From: Cellulomonas sp. RIT-PI-Y
Lineage (GTDB): Bacteria > Actinomycetota > Actinomycetes > Actinomycetales > Cellulomonadaceae
DNA length: 64,000 nt
Reading direction: 5' to 3'
NCBI RefSeq assembly: GCF_025642745.1
Contig: NZ_JANZKP010000015.1
Span: forward strand, 1-64,000
The notes below the pieces were generated by a model, which was not told where the DNA came from, did not search any database, and saw only the letters and a program-made list of their open reading frames with translations. The translations under genes and the position numbers were made by a program. Within the stretch, counting starts at the first letter, position 1, and each line of letters opens with the position of its first letter. Shown here one piece after another: positions 42,528 to 49,740 of the stretch.

Positions 42528-43384
42528 CCGACCCGATTCCGCTCACCCCGGCGACCCTGCGGGACTGGCCCCTGCCCGCACGCAGCGGCAGCAAGGACGA
42601 CCGCGGCGGGGTGCTGGTGATCGGCGGCGCCCGGCCCACGCCCGGGGCGGTGCTGCTGGCCGGGTCCGCCGCGCTGCGGATCGGCGCCGGGCGTCTGACG
42701 CTCGCCGTGGCCGCCTCGGTCGCCCCGGCGTGCGCGGCCCAGTTCCCGGAGGCGGGGGTGCTCTCCCTGCCCGAGGACCGTGATGGATCGCCCACCGGCG
42801 CCGGCGCCCCCCGCCTGGATCAGGAGCTGAGCCGGACCGACGCGGTGGTGGTCGGCCCCGGGCTGGACGAGCCGGACGGGTCGACCACGCTCCTCGCCTC
42901 GGTGCTCGCGGCGGCCGCGGACTCGACGGAGTCCGCCCTGCTGATCGACGCCTTCGCCCTCGGGGTGCTGCCGGGGCTGGACGCGGACCTCCCCCCGCGC
43001 ACGGTGCTCACCCCGAATCTCACCGAGGCCGCCCGGCTGGTGGGCCGCGAGGACGTCGAGCCGTCGCACGCCGCGATCCGGGTGGCCGAGAGGTACGGTG
43101 CGGTGGTCTCCTGCGCCGGTCTGATCGCCCATCCGGACGGCCGCCTGTGGACCACGGCGTCCGGTCACCCGGGTCTGGCCACCTCGGGCAGCGGCGACGT
43201 GCTCTCCGGTGCCATCGCCGGGCTCCTCGCCGCCGGCTGCCCACCGGAACAGGCCGCCGCCTGGGGCACCGCAGTGCACGCGAGCGCCGGGGACCGCCTG
43301 GCGGCCCGGATCGGGCCGTTGGGCTTCCTGGCCCGCGAGCTGACCGAGGAGTTCCCGGGTCTGCTGGTGGAGCTCGGCGCCTAG
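42524..43384 (+). CDS. nnrD: ADP-dependent NAD(P)H-hydrate dehydratase
   Basis: Ribokinase-like repair enzyme, 286 residues, that dehydrates damaged NADHX/NADPHX. The core begins SGSKDDRGGVLVIGGARPTP, with GSAALRIGAGRLTLAVA, LLIDAFALGVLPG and the anion-hole GHPGLATSGSGDVLSGAIAG. The usual TPH metal-region motif appears as VLTPNLTEAARLVG, a mild divergence. The epimerase half (NnrE) is not fused, so it must be elsewhere. The TAG stop shares CTAG (43381-43384) with the opposing gene. Coupled to the phosphatase upstream; the functional link is not obvious. Confidence 0.92.
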   Translation: MTDPIPLTPATLRDWPLPARSGSKDDRGGVLVIGGARPTPGAVLLAGSAALRIGAGRLTLAVAASVAPACAAQFPEAGVLSLPEDRDGSPTGAGAPRLDQELSRTDAVVVGPGLDEPDGSTTLLASVLAAAADSTESALLIDAFALGVLPGLDADLPPRTVLTPNLTEAARLVGREDVEPSHAAIRVAERYGAVVSCAGLIAHPDGRLWTTASGHPGLATSGSGDVLSGAIAGLLAAGCPPEQAAAWGTAVHASAGDRLAARIGPLGFLARELTEEFPGLLVELGA

Positions 43385-44508
43385 CCCTGGCTCGGACCCG
43401 TCACGTCGGTCCAGCCGACCGACAGGTCGTACCGGAACTGGGTGACCGTGGGGTCGTCGATGTCGAGCAGCTCGGAGGACAGCGTGACCTCCTCGCGTCC
43501 GGCGATCGAGCCGGTGCTCGGGTCGATCAGCAGCACCCGGACGAGCGGGTCGCTGTCCCAGTCCGCGGCGGGGAAGGCCAGCGCCACCGCGCCTTCGCCC
43601 AGCCGGTCGGTGACCGTCCCGGCAAGGGTGAGTCCGGGCTCGTCCGCCAGCACCTGCCACAGCGCGGCGTCCAGATCGGCGGGCAGCACCAGGCGGTCGG
43701 CCAGGTCGGTGATCGCCAGGTAGAGGCAGACCGCGGCGTTCGGCGAGTCCGGGAGGTCGCAGCCCAGCATGGAGAGGCTGCGGAGCAGTTCGGCGCGCAG
43801 CTGGACCGGGTCGCGGGAGAGCCGCGCCGCCTGCTGGGCGTCGAAGGTCCCGGCGGGCAGCAGGTCGACCGCGGCGTTGTCCGGAGCGGTGTCCACGGTC
43901 TGGTCGAACACCAGCTCGCCGGAGGGCGCCAGACCGGGGCCGCGCCACTGCACGAAGGTGGCCGAACCGTCCTCGGCGGTCCAGGTCTCCCCGATGGTGG
44001 GCTCGACGGCCATCGTGGTGGTGTCGTCGTCGACCTCGACCGACAGCAGCCAGCTCTGGGACAGCGTGTGCTGCACGGTACCGGTGGGCTCCGGGTCGAC
44101 CCTCGCGGCGGCGGTGGCGGCCAGGGCGGTGAGCTCGTCGGTGGCGGGCGCACCCTCGCCCGCCGCCAGGGACTCCGGGTCGATGGGGTACGCCAGCATC
44201 GGCGGGGCGGCGGCCACCGCGGGCGGGTCGCCGAGTTGACTGGGCACCAGGGTCACGCCGACCGCGAGCAGCACCGCGGCCGCGACCCCCGCGGCCAGGG
44301 ACCACGGCGACCGGCGACGGCGCAGCGGGATCACGGTCGCCGGCTCGGCAGCGGGCCGGCGCCCGACGATCGCGGCGATCTCCCGCTGCATCGCGTCGTC
44401 GTCGACCGCGGCGGCCGGCGCGGGTCCCCCCAGGCCCACGCCGTCCAGCAGCACGGCCAGCTCGTCGATCTCGGCACGCGCACGGCGTTCCTGCGGCGTC
44501 TCGGTCAT
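43381..44508 (-). CDS. CU044_5270 family protein (ECF sigma-associated membrane protein)
   Basis: A 375-residue single-pass protein of the CU044_5270 family, commonly encoded after an ECF sigma factor. A cytoplasmic domain of about 100 residues (ERRARAEIDELAVLLDGVGL) resembles anti-sigma entry regions. One membrane helix follows (SPWSLAAGVAAAVLLAVGVT), then an extracytoplasmic domain with a Cys pair (LGCDLPDSPNAAVCLYL). It overlaps the sigma gene by ATGA, so the amounts are coupled, as is usual for sigma/anti-sigma pairs. Whether it really restrains the sigma factor is inferred. Confidence 0.85.
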   Translation of the reverse strand: MTETPQERRARAEIDELAVLLDGVGLGGPAPAAAVDDDAMQREIAAIVGRRPAAEPATVIPLRRRRSPWSLAAGVAAAVLLAVGVTLVPSQLGDPPAVAAAPPMLAYPIDPESLAAGEGAPATDELTALAATAAARVDPEPTGTVQHTLSQSWLLSVEVDDDTTTMAVEPTIGETWTAEDGSATFVQWRGPGLAPSGELVFDQTVDTAPDNAAVDLLPAGTFDAQQAARLSRDPVQLRAELLRSLSMLGCDLPDSPNAAVCLYLAITDLADRLVLPADLDAALWQVLADEPGLTLAGTVTDRLGEGAVALAFPAADWDSDPLVRVLLIDPSTGSIAGREEVTLSSELLDIDDPTVTQFRYDLSVGWTDVTGPSQG

Positions 44509-45059
44509 CGTGCACCTCCGTCCCGGTCGAGCTCGTCCTGCAGTGCGGTCGCCAGCCGGGCACGAGCCCGGGACAATCTGCTGGTCACGGCGGTGACGCT
44601 CACGCCGAGCTCACGCGCCGCCTCGGTCGCGGTCAGTCCACCCCAGATGGTCAGCGTCATCGCGTCGGCCTCCGCCTCGGGGAGCAGCGCGACCAGGCGT
44701 CGGGCCCGGTCGTCGGCGGCGAGACCGTCAGCGGGGTCGGGCGCGTGGACGAAGGCGTCGGCGGCGACCAGGTCCGCCCCGAGCGCGGTCCGGCCGCGCT
44801 GGCTGTGCGCGTGCCGGATCTTGTTGCGGGCCACGCCGTAGATCCACGGCCGGACCCGCTCGGGCGCGGGCAGTCCGGACCACCGCTGCCAGACCACCAG
44901 GAAGACCTCCGCGAGCACGTCGTCGACCTGCTCCTCCGGCACCTGGCGCCGGACGAAGGCGCGCAGTCCCGGCGCGACCTCGCGGTAGAGGTCGCCGAAG
45001 GCAGCGACGGCACTCGCCGCCGCGGCGGGTTCGCCCGCGTCGTCGCCCCCTGCTGACAC
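44505..45059 (-). CDS. ECF-type RNA polymerase sigma factor
   Basis: Alternative sigma factor of 184 residues with only the ECF regions sigma2 and sigma4. Region 2 reads FGDLYREVAPGLRAFVRRQV and EVFLVVWQRWSGLPAPERVR then PWIYGVARNKIRHAHSQ; region 4 shows LTATEAARELGVSVTAVTSR LSRARARLA in two stretches. GTG 45059 is preceded by AAGG. It lies 19 bp downstream of the I36-like gene and overlaps the CU044_5270 gene, so the three may form one transcript. Target promoters are unknown; a self-regulated promoter was not recognised. Confidence 0.93.
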   Translation of the reverse strand: MSAGGDDAGEPAAAASAVAAFGDLYREVAPGLRAFVRRQVPEEQVDDVLAEVFLVVWQRWSGLPAPERVRPWIYGVARNKIRHAHSQRGRTALGADLVAADAFVHAPDPADGLAADDRARRLVALLPEAEADAMTLTIWGGLTATEAARELGVSVTAVTSRLSRARARLATALQDELDRDGGAR

Positions 45060-45078
45060 GTCACCTTCAGATCACTCA

Positions 45079-45471
45079 CTAACAGCCGGTCGTGGTCATC
45101 GTACGGACCGACGAGCTGGAGATGGAGGTCGAGGTGAGCAGGGCACCGGACGCGACACAGGTCCACGAGCCGGTGCCGTCGTCGCTGGCGTAGAGCCGCA
45201 CCGCGACGCCCGAGCGGTTCCACACGGTGCGCGCGGTGGCGACGGGCGTGGACTGGACACCGGCGCTCGCAGTGCTCCAGAACGCGCCGGCGTACCCGGC
45301 GGCCGACCAGATGCAGAACCGGCCGGCCGCGCACTGACCGGCGCTGAACGCCGTCACGGTGTCGTCGTCCGCGCTGTCGTCGGCCCGGGCGAGGGCGGGC
45401 AGCGCGAACATCATCGAACAGGACAGGGCGACGGCGGCGAGACGGCGGCGCAGCGCGGGGCGGGGGCTCAT
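45079..45471 (-). CDS. Secreted peptidase-inhibitor I36-like small protein
   Basis: A 130-residue exported protein. The signal peptide is RPALRRRLAAVALSCSMMFA ending LPALARA, with cleavage expected near residue 30. The mature part is Asp-rich at first (DDSADDDT) and then has the crystallin-like I36 motif GQCAAGRFCIWSAAGYAGAF. Four cysteines (two in GQCAAGRFC, one in SWTC, one as the last residue) probably make two disulfides. The family includes the streptomycete metalloproteinase inhibitor SMPI; inhibition here is not shown. I start at ATG 45471, not the longer frame, which would read through the CRP-like site at 45517. Confidence 0.8.
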   Translation of the reverse strand: MSPRPALRRRLAAVALSCSMMFALPALARADDSADDDTVTAFSAGQCAAGRFCIWSAAGYAGAFWSTASAGVQSTPVATARTVWNRSGVAVRLYASDDGTGSWTCVASGALLTSTSISSSSVRTMTTTGC

Positions 45472-45516
45472 ACCCCGGACATCCCGCGAGCCCTTCCCGA
45501 CGTCACAGCGGCCAAA

Positions 45517-45532
45517 TGTGATTTTCGTCACA
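45517..45532. promoter_or_regulatory. Perfect CRP/GlxR-like site
   Basis: TGTGATTTTCGTCACA, a perfect TGTGA-N6-TCACA palindrome with one more paired base on each side (45516-45533). It is between the divergent I36-like gene (start 45471) and Nudix gene (start 45557), 24 bp before the latter, overlapping the position expected for its -35 box. Confidence 0.8.
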
Positions 45533-45556
45533 TCCGTGCACTGCCATACTCGGCGG

Positions 45557-46039
45557 GTGACCGAGCACTACGCCCCCGACGACCACATCGACGGCCGCAG
45601 CCTGCTGGTGGCCGCCTCCTACCTCCTGGTCCTGGACGGCAGCCGGCTCCTGCTCCAGCTGCGTGCGGGCACCGGGTACCGGGACGGGCACTGGGCCACC
45701 GTGGCCGGACACGTCGACCCCGGCGAGTCCGCGCACGAGGCCGCGATCCGCGAGGCGCAGGAGGAGGCCGGCATCGTGGTCGACCCGGCGGACCTGGTGC
45801 CGTTGACCACCCTGCACCGGTTCGAGCGGACCGGACCGCAGGTCGAGCAGCGGGCGGATCTGTTCTTCCTCACCCGGCGGTTCACCGGCGACCCCGGACT
45901 GCGCGAGCCGGACAAGGCGGCCCGGATGGCCTGGTTCGACCTGGACGCGCTGCCCGAGCCGATGGTGCCGCACGAGGCCGCGGTGATCGCCGCCTGGCGG
46001 TCGGGCGAGCTGCCCGCCGTGTGGTCGATGCCGAGCTGA
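45557..46039 (+). CDS. Nudix hydrolase
   Basis: Nucleoside-diphosphate-linked compound hydrolase of 160 residues. The Nudix box is complete: GHVDPGESAHEAAIREAQEE followed by AGI, with the REUxEE metal ligands. Upstream SYLLVLDGSRLLLQLRAGTG and downstream DLFFLTRRFTGDPG are typical strands of the fold. GTG 45557 is 6 nt after CATACT (45545-45550), so the transcript is probably leaderless and the CRP-like palindrome sits just upstream of that box, where binding would affect initiation. Specific substrate is unknown. Confidence 0.93.
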   Translation: MTEHYAPDDHIDGRSLLVAASYLLVLDGSRLLLQLRAGTGYRDGHWATVAGHVDPGESAHEAAIREAQEEAGIVVDPADLVPLTTLHRFERTGPQVEQRADLFFLTRRFTGDPGLREPDKAARMAWFDLDALPEPMVPHEAAVIAAWRSGELPAVWSMPS

Positions 46040-46041
46040 GC

Positions 46042-46428
46042 TCAGCCCAGGACCGCGATCAGCAGCAGGACCACGGTGATCAGCGGGAAGAGGCCCTGGG
46101 TGACCGCCGCCCGGCGCTTGTCGGGCGAGGTCACCGCCAGCACCAGCGCCGCCGCCAGCATCGAGCCGGTCCCGGCCAGCGCCAGCGCGGCGCCGACCCC
46201 GTCGGACCCGGCCGCCAGCCCGCCCACCCCGCACAGCGTGACGATCGCCAGGAACAGGTTGTAGAAGCCCTGGTTCAGCGCGAGCGAACGCGTGACCTGC
46301 GCCTCCTCCTCGGTGGTGCCGAAGATCCGGCGGGCCCGCGGGCCGGTCCAGAGCACGGACTCCAGCACGAAGATGTACACGTGCACGAGGGCCGCGAGCA
46401 CGGCGGGGATCAGGGCGACGACGGTCAT
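46042..46428 (-). CDS. DUF1304 family membrane protein
   Basis: A 128-residue inner-membrane protein of DUF1304, four helices: VVALIPAVLAALVHVYIFVL, FYNLFLAIVTLCGVGGL, ALALAGTGSMLAAALVLAV and LFPLITVVLLLIAVLG. The conserved family elements HVYIFVLESVLWT and LNQGFYNLFLA are present. Function is unknown in the family. It starts with ATG 46428, 63 bp from the divergent ArsR start, so the palindrome at 46480-46503 could also affect it. It ends 2 bp from the Nudix stop. Confidence 0.88.
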   Translation of the reverse strand: MTVVALIPAVLAALVHVYIFVLESVLWTGPRARRIFGTTEEEAQVTRSLALNQGFYNLFLAIVTLCGVGGLAAGSDGVGAALALAGTGSMLAAALVLAVTSPDKRRAAVTQGLFPLITVVLLLIAVLG

Positions 46429-46479
46429 GCGCCGATTGTGCCGGTTCCGGCCTCTTGTCCGGCGCCGGCGCGCGGCGTA

Positions 46480-46503
46480 ACGTACAACAACATGGTTGTA
46501 CGT
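46480..46503. promoter_or_regulatory. ArsR-type palindrome containing the start codon
   Basis: ACGTACAAC (46480-46488) and GTTGTACGT (46495-46503) are perfect 9-bp arms around AACATG. The ATG of the ArsR-family gene (46492) is inside the centre. Occupation by the repressor would block transcription start as well as cover the initiation codon. Confidence 0.8.
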
Positions 46504-46845
46504 CAGTGGGAGCAGGCCGAGGTGGACCGGGTGTTCGCGGCCCTCGCCGACGCCACTCGCCGCGACATCGTCAGCCGGGTGCTGCGGGCGGAGTCCTCGG
46601 TCACGGCCCTCGCCGAGGGCTACGACATGAGCTTCGCCGCGGTGCAGAGGCACGTCGCCGTGCTGGAACGGGCACATCTGGTGACCAAGCACCGACGCGG
46701 CCGTGAGCAGCTGGTCCGCCCCGACCTGGGGACCATCCGCTCGGCGGCCGCACTGCTGGAGGAGTACGAGCGGGTCTGGCGCGGGCGGATGGACCGCTTC
46801 GGCCAGATCCTGGACGAGCCACCCACCGAAGGGGACCACTCATGA
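46492..46845 (+). CDS. ArsR-family transcriptional regulator
   Basis: Small winged-helix repressor, 117 residues: VDRVFAALADATRRDIVSRV, SSVTALAEGYDMSFAAVQRH VAVLERAHLV as the recognition region, and the wing TKHRRGREQLVRPDLGTI. There are no Cys/His clusters of metal sensors, so it belongs to the group paired with AHSA1/SRPBCC proteins. Start ATG 46492 lies within a perfect palindrome that is probably its own operator. The stop overlaps the next gene by ATGA, so repressor and ligand-binding protein are co-translated. The inducer is unknown. Confidence 0.92.
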   Translation: MVVRQWEQAEVDRVFAALADATRRDIVSRVLRAESSVTALAEGYDMSFAAVQRHVAVLERAHLVTKHRRGREQLVRPDLGTIRSAAALLEEYERVWRGRMDRFGQILDEPPTEGDHS

Positions 46846-47330
46846 CCGTCATCAGCGCCACCCCCGACACCGACGCCCGCACCCTGACCATCGTCAGCGA
46901 GTTCCGGGCCACCCCCGAGCGGGTCTGGGAGCTCTGGGCCGACCCGCGCCAGCTCGAGCGCTGGTGGGGTCCGCCGACCTGGCCGGCCACCTTCACCGAG
47001 CTCGATCTGCGACCCGGTGGCCGGGCGTCGTACTACATGACCGGCCCGGAGGGCGAGAAGGCCGGCGGGTGGTGGGAGTTCGTCACCGTCGACGCACCCC
47101 GCACGCTGCACTTCGACGACGGCTTCGCGGACGAGGACGGCCGACCCAGCACCGAGATGCCGGTGACCCGGGCCGAGGTCGCGATCGAGCCCGTCGCCGA
47201 CGGCACCCGGATGACCATCGTGTCCCGGTTCGCCGACGCTGAGCAGATGCGCCAGCTGACCGACATGGGGATGGTCGAGGGGATGTCCGAGGCGCTCGGG
47301 CAGATCGACCACCTCCTCACCGGGGACTGA
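46842..47330 (+). CDS. SRPBCC (AHSA1-like) protein
   Basis: A 162-residue protein with the helix-grip (START/Bet v1-like) fold, AHSA1 subgroup. Typical pieces are LTIVSEFRATPERVWELWAD, QLERWWGPPTWPATFTELDL, GRASYYMTGPEGEKAGGWWE and a C-terminal helix MVEGMSEALGQIDHLL. Such proteins bind hydrophobic ligands in a central cavity; linked ArsR regulators are thought to control them. Its ATG overlaps the ArsR stop. It converges on the PAS-ANTAR gene with a 12-bp gap. Confidence 0.92.
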   Translation: MTVISATPDTDARTLTIVSEFRATPERVWELWADPRQLERWWGPPTWPATFTELDLRPGGRASYYMTGPEGEKAGGWWEFVTVDAPRTLHFDDGFADEDGRPSTEMPVTRAEVAIEPVADGTRMTIVSRFADAEQMRQLTDMGMVEGMSEALGQIDHLLTGD

Positions 47331-47342
47331 TCACTCAGGAGT

Positions 47343-48083
47343 TCAAGCCGAGGCGAGGTCGTAGGAACGCCGGGCACGCCTGGCACCCGGCCCGATCGGC
47401 GGTTCGTCCGATGCGGCCCGCCGATCGGTCCGCACCCGCACCTTCTCCGCGGGATCGACCGGACGCCCGTCGCCGCCCAGCAACGGCGAGTCCAGGCCCA
47501 GCGCGCCGAGCTCACCCCGCGCCGCCGCCTCCACTACGCCGGCCGCCAGCAGCCGCAGCGGGATGTTGCGGTCCATCGACGTGCGCCGCATCAGGACGAA
47601 GCTGTCCTCCACCGACTTGCCGGTCATCGCCGCCAGGATGCCCTTGGCCTGCTCGATCGCGGCGTGACTGGCGGCGGCCTGCTGGATCTGCCGCGACGCC
47701 TCCGCGGCCGCCAGGGTCCGGATCGGGGCGGACATGTCGACCAGGTAGCCGTGCACCAGACCGCCGGGCTGGTCCACCACGGAGCCCACGACCAGCGCCT
47801 CGAACCGGCGTCGGCGGGCATCGACCATCGCGATCACCGAGGCCCAGGTGCTGATGCTCCGGTCCCAGAAGTCCAGGGCGTCCCGCCACTTGGCGCGGTC
47901 GTCCGCCTCGGTGTGCGCGCGCACCAGCCCGGTGGTGGGTGCGATCTCGCCCGGCTCGAAGCCGAACAGCTGGAAGCACTCCTCGTTCCACCACCAGTGC
48001 TCCTGGCGCAGCTCGATGGTGAAGTGGCAGCCGGTGGCCCCGGCGGTGCGCGCCGGAGGGCGGATGGTCGTGTCGTCGGTCAT
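47343..48083 (-). CDS. PAS-ANTAR RNA-binding antiterminator
   Basis: A 246-residue regulator with an N-terminal PAS fold (about residues 15-125; WWWNEECFQLFGFEPGEIAP) and an ANTAR domain (about 140-195; SHAAIEQAKGILAAMTGKSV then EDSFVLMRRTSMDRNIPLRL). ANTAR domains bind paired RNA hexaloop hairpins and prevent termination. A C-terminal 50-residue tail is Arg/Asp-rich and not conserved. ATG 48083 was chosen over longer frames that run into the ABC ATPase gene. Its RNA targets were not found by eye. The cytosolic kinase at 14332 is a PdtaS type whose known partner is an ANTAR protein, but that partner carries a receiver domain, absent here. Confidence 0.9.
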   Translation of the reverse strand: MTDDTTIRPPARTAGATGCHFTIELRQEHWWWNEECFQLFGFEPGEIAPTTGLVRAHTEADDRAKWRDALDFWDRSISTWASVIAMVDARRRRFEALVVGSVVDQPGGLVHGYLVDMSAPIRTLAAAEASRQIQQAAASHAAIEQAKGILAAMTGKSVEDSFVLMRRTSMDRNIPLRLLAAGVVEAAARGELGALGLDSPLLGGDGRPVDPAEKVRVRTDRRAASDEPPIGPGARRARRSYDLASA

Positions 48084-48193
48084 GGTGGGGTACCGCCCTT
48101 CCGGAGGCCGAGCCCGCTCGTGCCGACCAGCTCCTTGCTGACCCCAGACGCTAGGCGGCCCCGGACCCCGCGTCCAGCGCACCGGGGAATCGG

Positions 48194-48964
48194 TCAGCCC
48201 AGCCCTGGCAACGTCCCGCCCAGCTCCGGCACCGCCGCCCGCAGCCACGCGGTGTAAGGGTGCTGCGGTTCGTCCAGCACCCGGCGGGCGGGGCCACGCT
48301 CGACCACCCGCCCGGCCTCCAGCACCACCGCGTCGTCGCACAAGCGGTCGACCACGGCCAGATTGTGCGTGATCAGCAGCATCGCGATCCCACGCTCGGC
48401 CCGCAGCGCGTCCAGCAGGTCGAGGATCCGGGCCTGCACCGTCACGTCCAGCGCGCTGGTCGGCTCGTCGAGCACCAGGAGCGCCGGGTCGACGGCCAGC
48501 GCACGGGCGATCCCGACCCGCTGACGCTGCCCACCGGACAGCTCGTGCGGGCGGCGCTCGGCCAGCTCCGGATCCAGGCCGACGTCGGTGAGCAGGCGTC
48601 GCACCCTGGTGCGACGCTCGTCCCGGGGCAGTCGCAGCCCCTCGGCCACCGCGGAGCCGACCCGCTGCCGGGGATCGAGGGTCTCCGGGCCGTCCTGGAA
48701 CACCGGCTGTACGGCGCCGCGGTAGGCCCGGCGACCGGCGGCATCCAGCGATCCGAGCGCCGTGCCCCGGAACCGGACCTCCCCGGCACCCGGCGCCAGC
48801 AGGCCGAGCGCGGCCCGGGCCGCGGTGGACTTGCCGGAGCCGGACTCGCCGATCAGCGCGAGCGACGCCCCCTCCGCGACCGCCAGGTCCAGTCCGTGCA
48901 CGACGGTGGTCTTCCCGTAGGCCAGGTCGACACCGGCCAGCTCCAGGATCGGATGGACGGTCAT
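48194..48964 (-). CDS. Dipeptide-type ABC importer ATPase 2 (DppF type)
   Basis: ATPase of 256 residues: Walker A LALIGESGSGKSTAARAALG, Q-loop VQPVFQDGPETLDPRQ, signature ELSGGQRQRVGIARAL, Walker B LLVLDEPTSALD and the switch MLLITHNLAV. The Q-loop and 'FQD' match the DppF/OppF branch. Its start overlaps the preceding ATPase stop (ATGA, 48961-48964), and it is the last gene of the seven-gene operon. It ends with PQHPYTAWLRAAVPELGG, the usual oligopeptide-ABC C-terminus. Confidence 0.95.
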   Translation of the reverse strand: MTVHPILELAGVDLAYGKTTVVHGLDLAVAEGASLALIGESGSGKSTAARAALGLLAPGAGEVRFRGTALGSLDAAGRRAYRGAVQPVFQDGPETLDPRQRVGSAVAEGLRLPRDERRTRVRRLLTDVGLDPELAERRPHELSGGQRQRVGIARALAVDPALLVLDEPTSALDVTVQARILDLLDALRAERGIAMLLITHNLAVVDRLCDDAVVLEAGRVVERGPARRVLDEPQHPYTAWLRAAVPELGGTLPGLG

Positions 48965-49740
48965 CGAGGGCCTCCGAGCGTGGGCACCGCGTCCAGCAGC
49001 GCGCGGGTGTACGGCACGGTCGAGCGGTGCAGCACGTGGTCGACGTCCCCGGCATCCAGCACCGCGCCGTCCTTCATCACCACGATGTGGTCGGCGACGG
49101 TGGAGACCAGGGCCAGGTCGTGCGAGACGAAGAGCAGCGCGGTGCCCTGCTCCCGGCGCAGCCGGTCCAGCACTCCCATCACCTCGGCCTGCACCGTGAC
49201 GTCCAGGGCACTGGTCGGCTCGTCGGCGGCGATCACCGGGGCGCCGAGCGCGACGGCGGTGGCGATCGCGAACCGCTGCGCCTGCCCTCCGGAGACCTGG
49301 TGCGGGTAACGCCGGACGATGTCCGCGGGCAGCCGGACCGCGTCCAGGGCCTCGGTGGTCCGGCTGCGGGCCTCGGCTCCGCGGATGCCGTGCCGACGCA
49401 GCGCGAGGTCCAGCAGCCGGCCGAGCCGCATGGTCGGGTTCAGCGATCCCTGCGGGCTCTGCAGCACCAGGGAGATCGCCGAGCCGCGCAGGTCGCGGGC
49501 CGCGTGCTCTCCCGCCCGCAGGATGTCCGTCCCCCCGATCAGCACCGAGCCCTCCACCCGGGCCGCGGTGCCGGTGAGCAGGCCCAGCACCGCGAGCAGC
49601 AGAGTGGACTTGCCCGACCCGGACTCGCCCACGACCGCGACGCACTGACCCGGCCGCACGTCGAGCTCCGGCACCGCGGAGACCACCCGGTCGCCGTAGC
49701 GGACGACCAGATCACGGACGCTGACCAGCGGGGCCGTCAC
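48961..49740 (-). CDS. Dipeptide-type ABC importer ATPase 1 (DppD type)
   Basis: ATPase of 259 residues, with Walker A AVVGESGSGKSTLLLAVLGL, Q-loop LVLQSPQGSLNPTMRLG, a slightly altered signature QVSGGQAQRFAIATAV (Gln and Phe where Arg and Val are usual), Walker B IAADEPTSALD and switch LLFVSHDLALVS. GTG 49740 overlaps the permease stop by GTGA and its own stop overlaps the next ATPase, so all ABC parts are translated in chain. Heterodimer with the DppF-type ATPase is expected. Confidence 0.94.
   Translation of the reverse strand: MTAPLVSVRDLVVRYGDRVVSAVPELDVRPGQCVAVVGESGSGKSTLLLAVLGLLTGTAARVEGSVLIGGTDILRAGEHAARDLRGSAISLVLQSPQGSLNPTMRLGRLLDLALRRHGIRGAEARSRTTEALDAVRLPADIVRRYPHQVSGGQAQRFAIATAVALGAPVIAADEPTSALDVTVQAEVMGVLDRLRREQGTALLFVSHDLALVSTVADHIVVMKDGAVLDAGDVDHVLHRSTVPYTRALLDAVPTLGGPR

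Noticed and set aside
45472-45531. Upstream extension of the I36-like protein to 45531
   Set aside because: It would place the coding start within the CRP-like palindrome and put 20 residues before a complete signal peptide.
47343-48083. PAS-ANTAR protein as the cognate partner of the PdtaS-like kinase at 14332
   Set aside because: It lacks a receiver domain with a phospho-acceptor Asp, so phosphotransfer is not supported; only a general family analogy remains.
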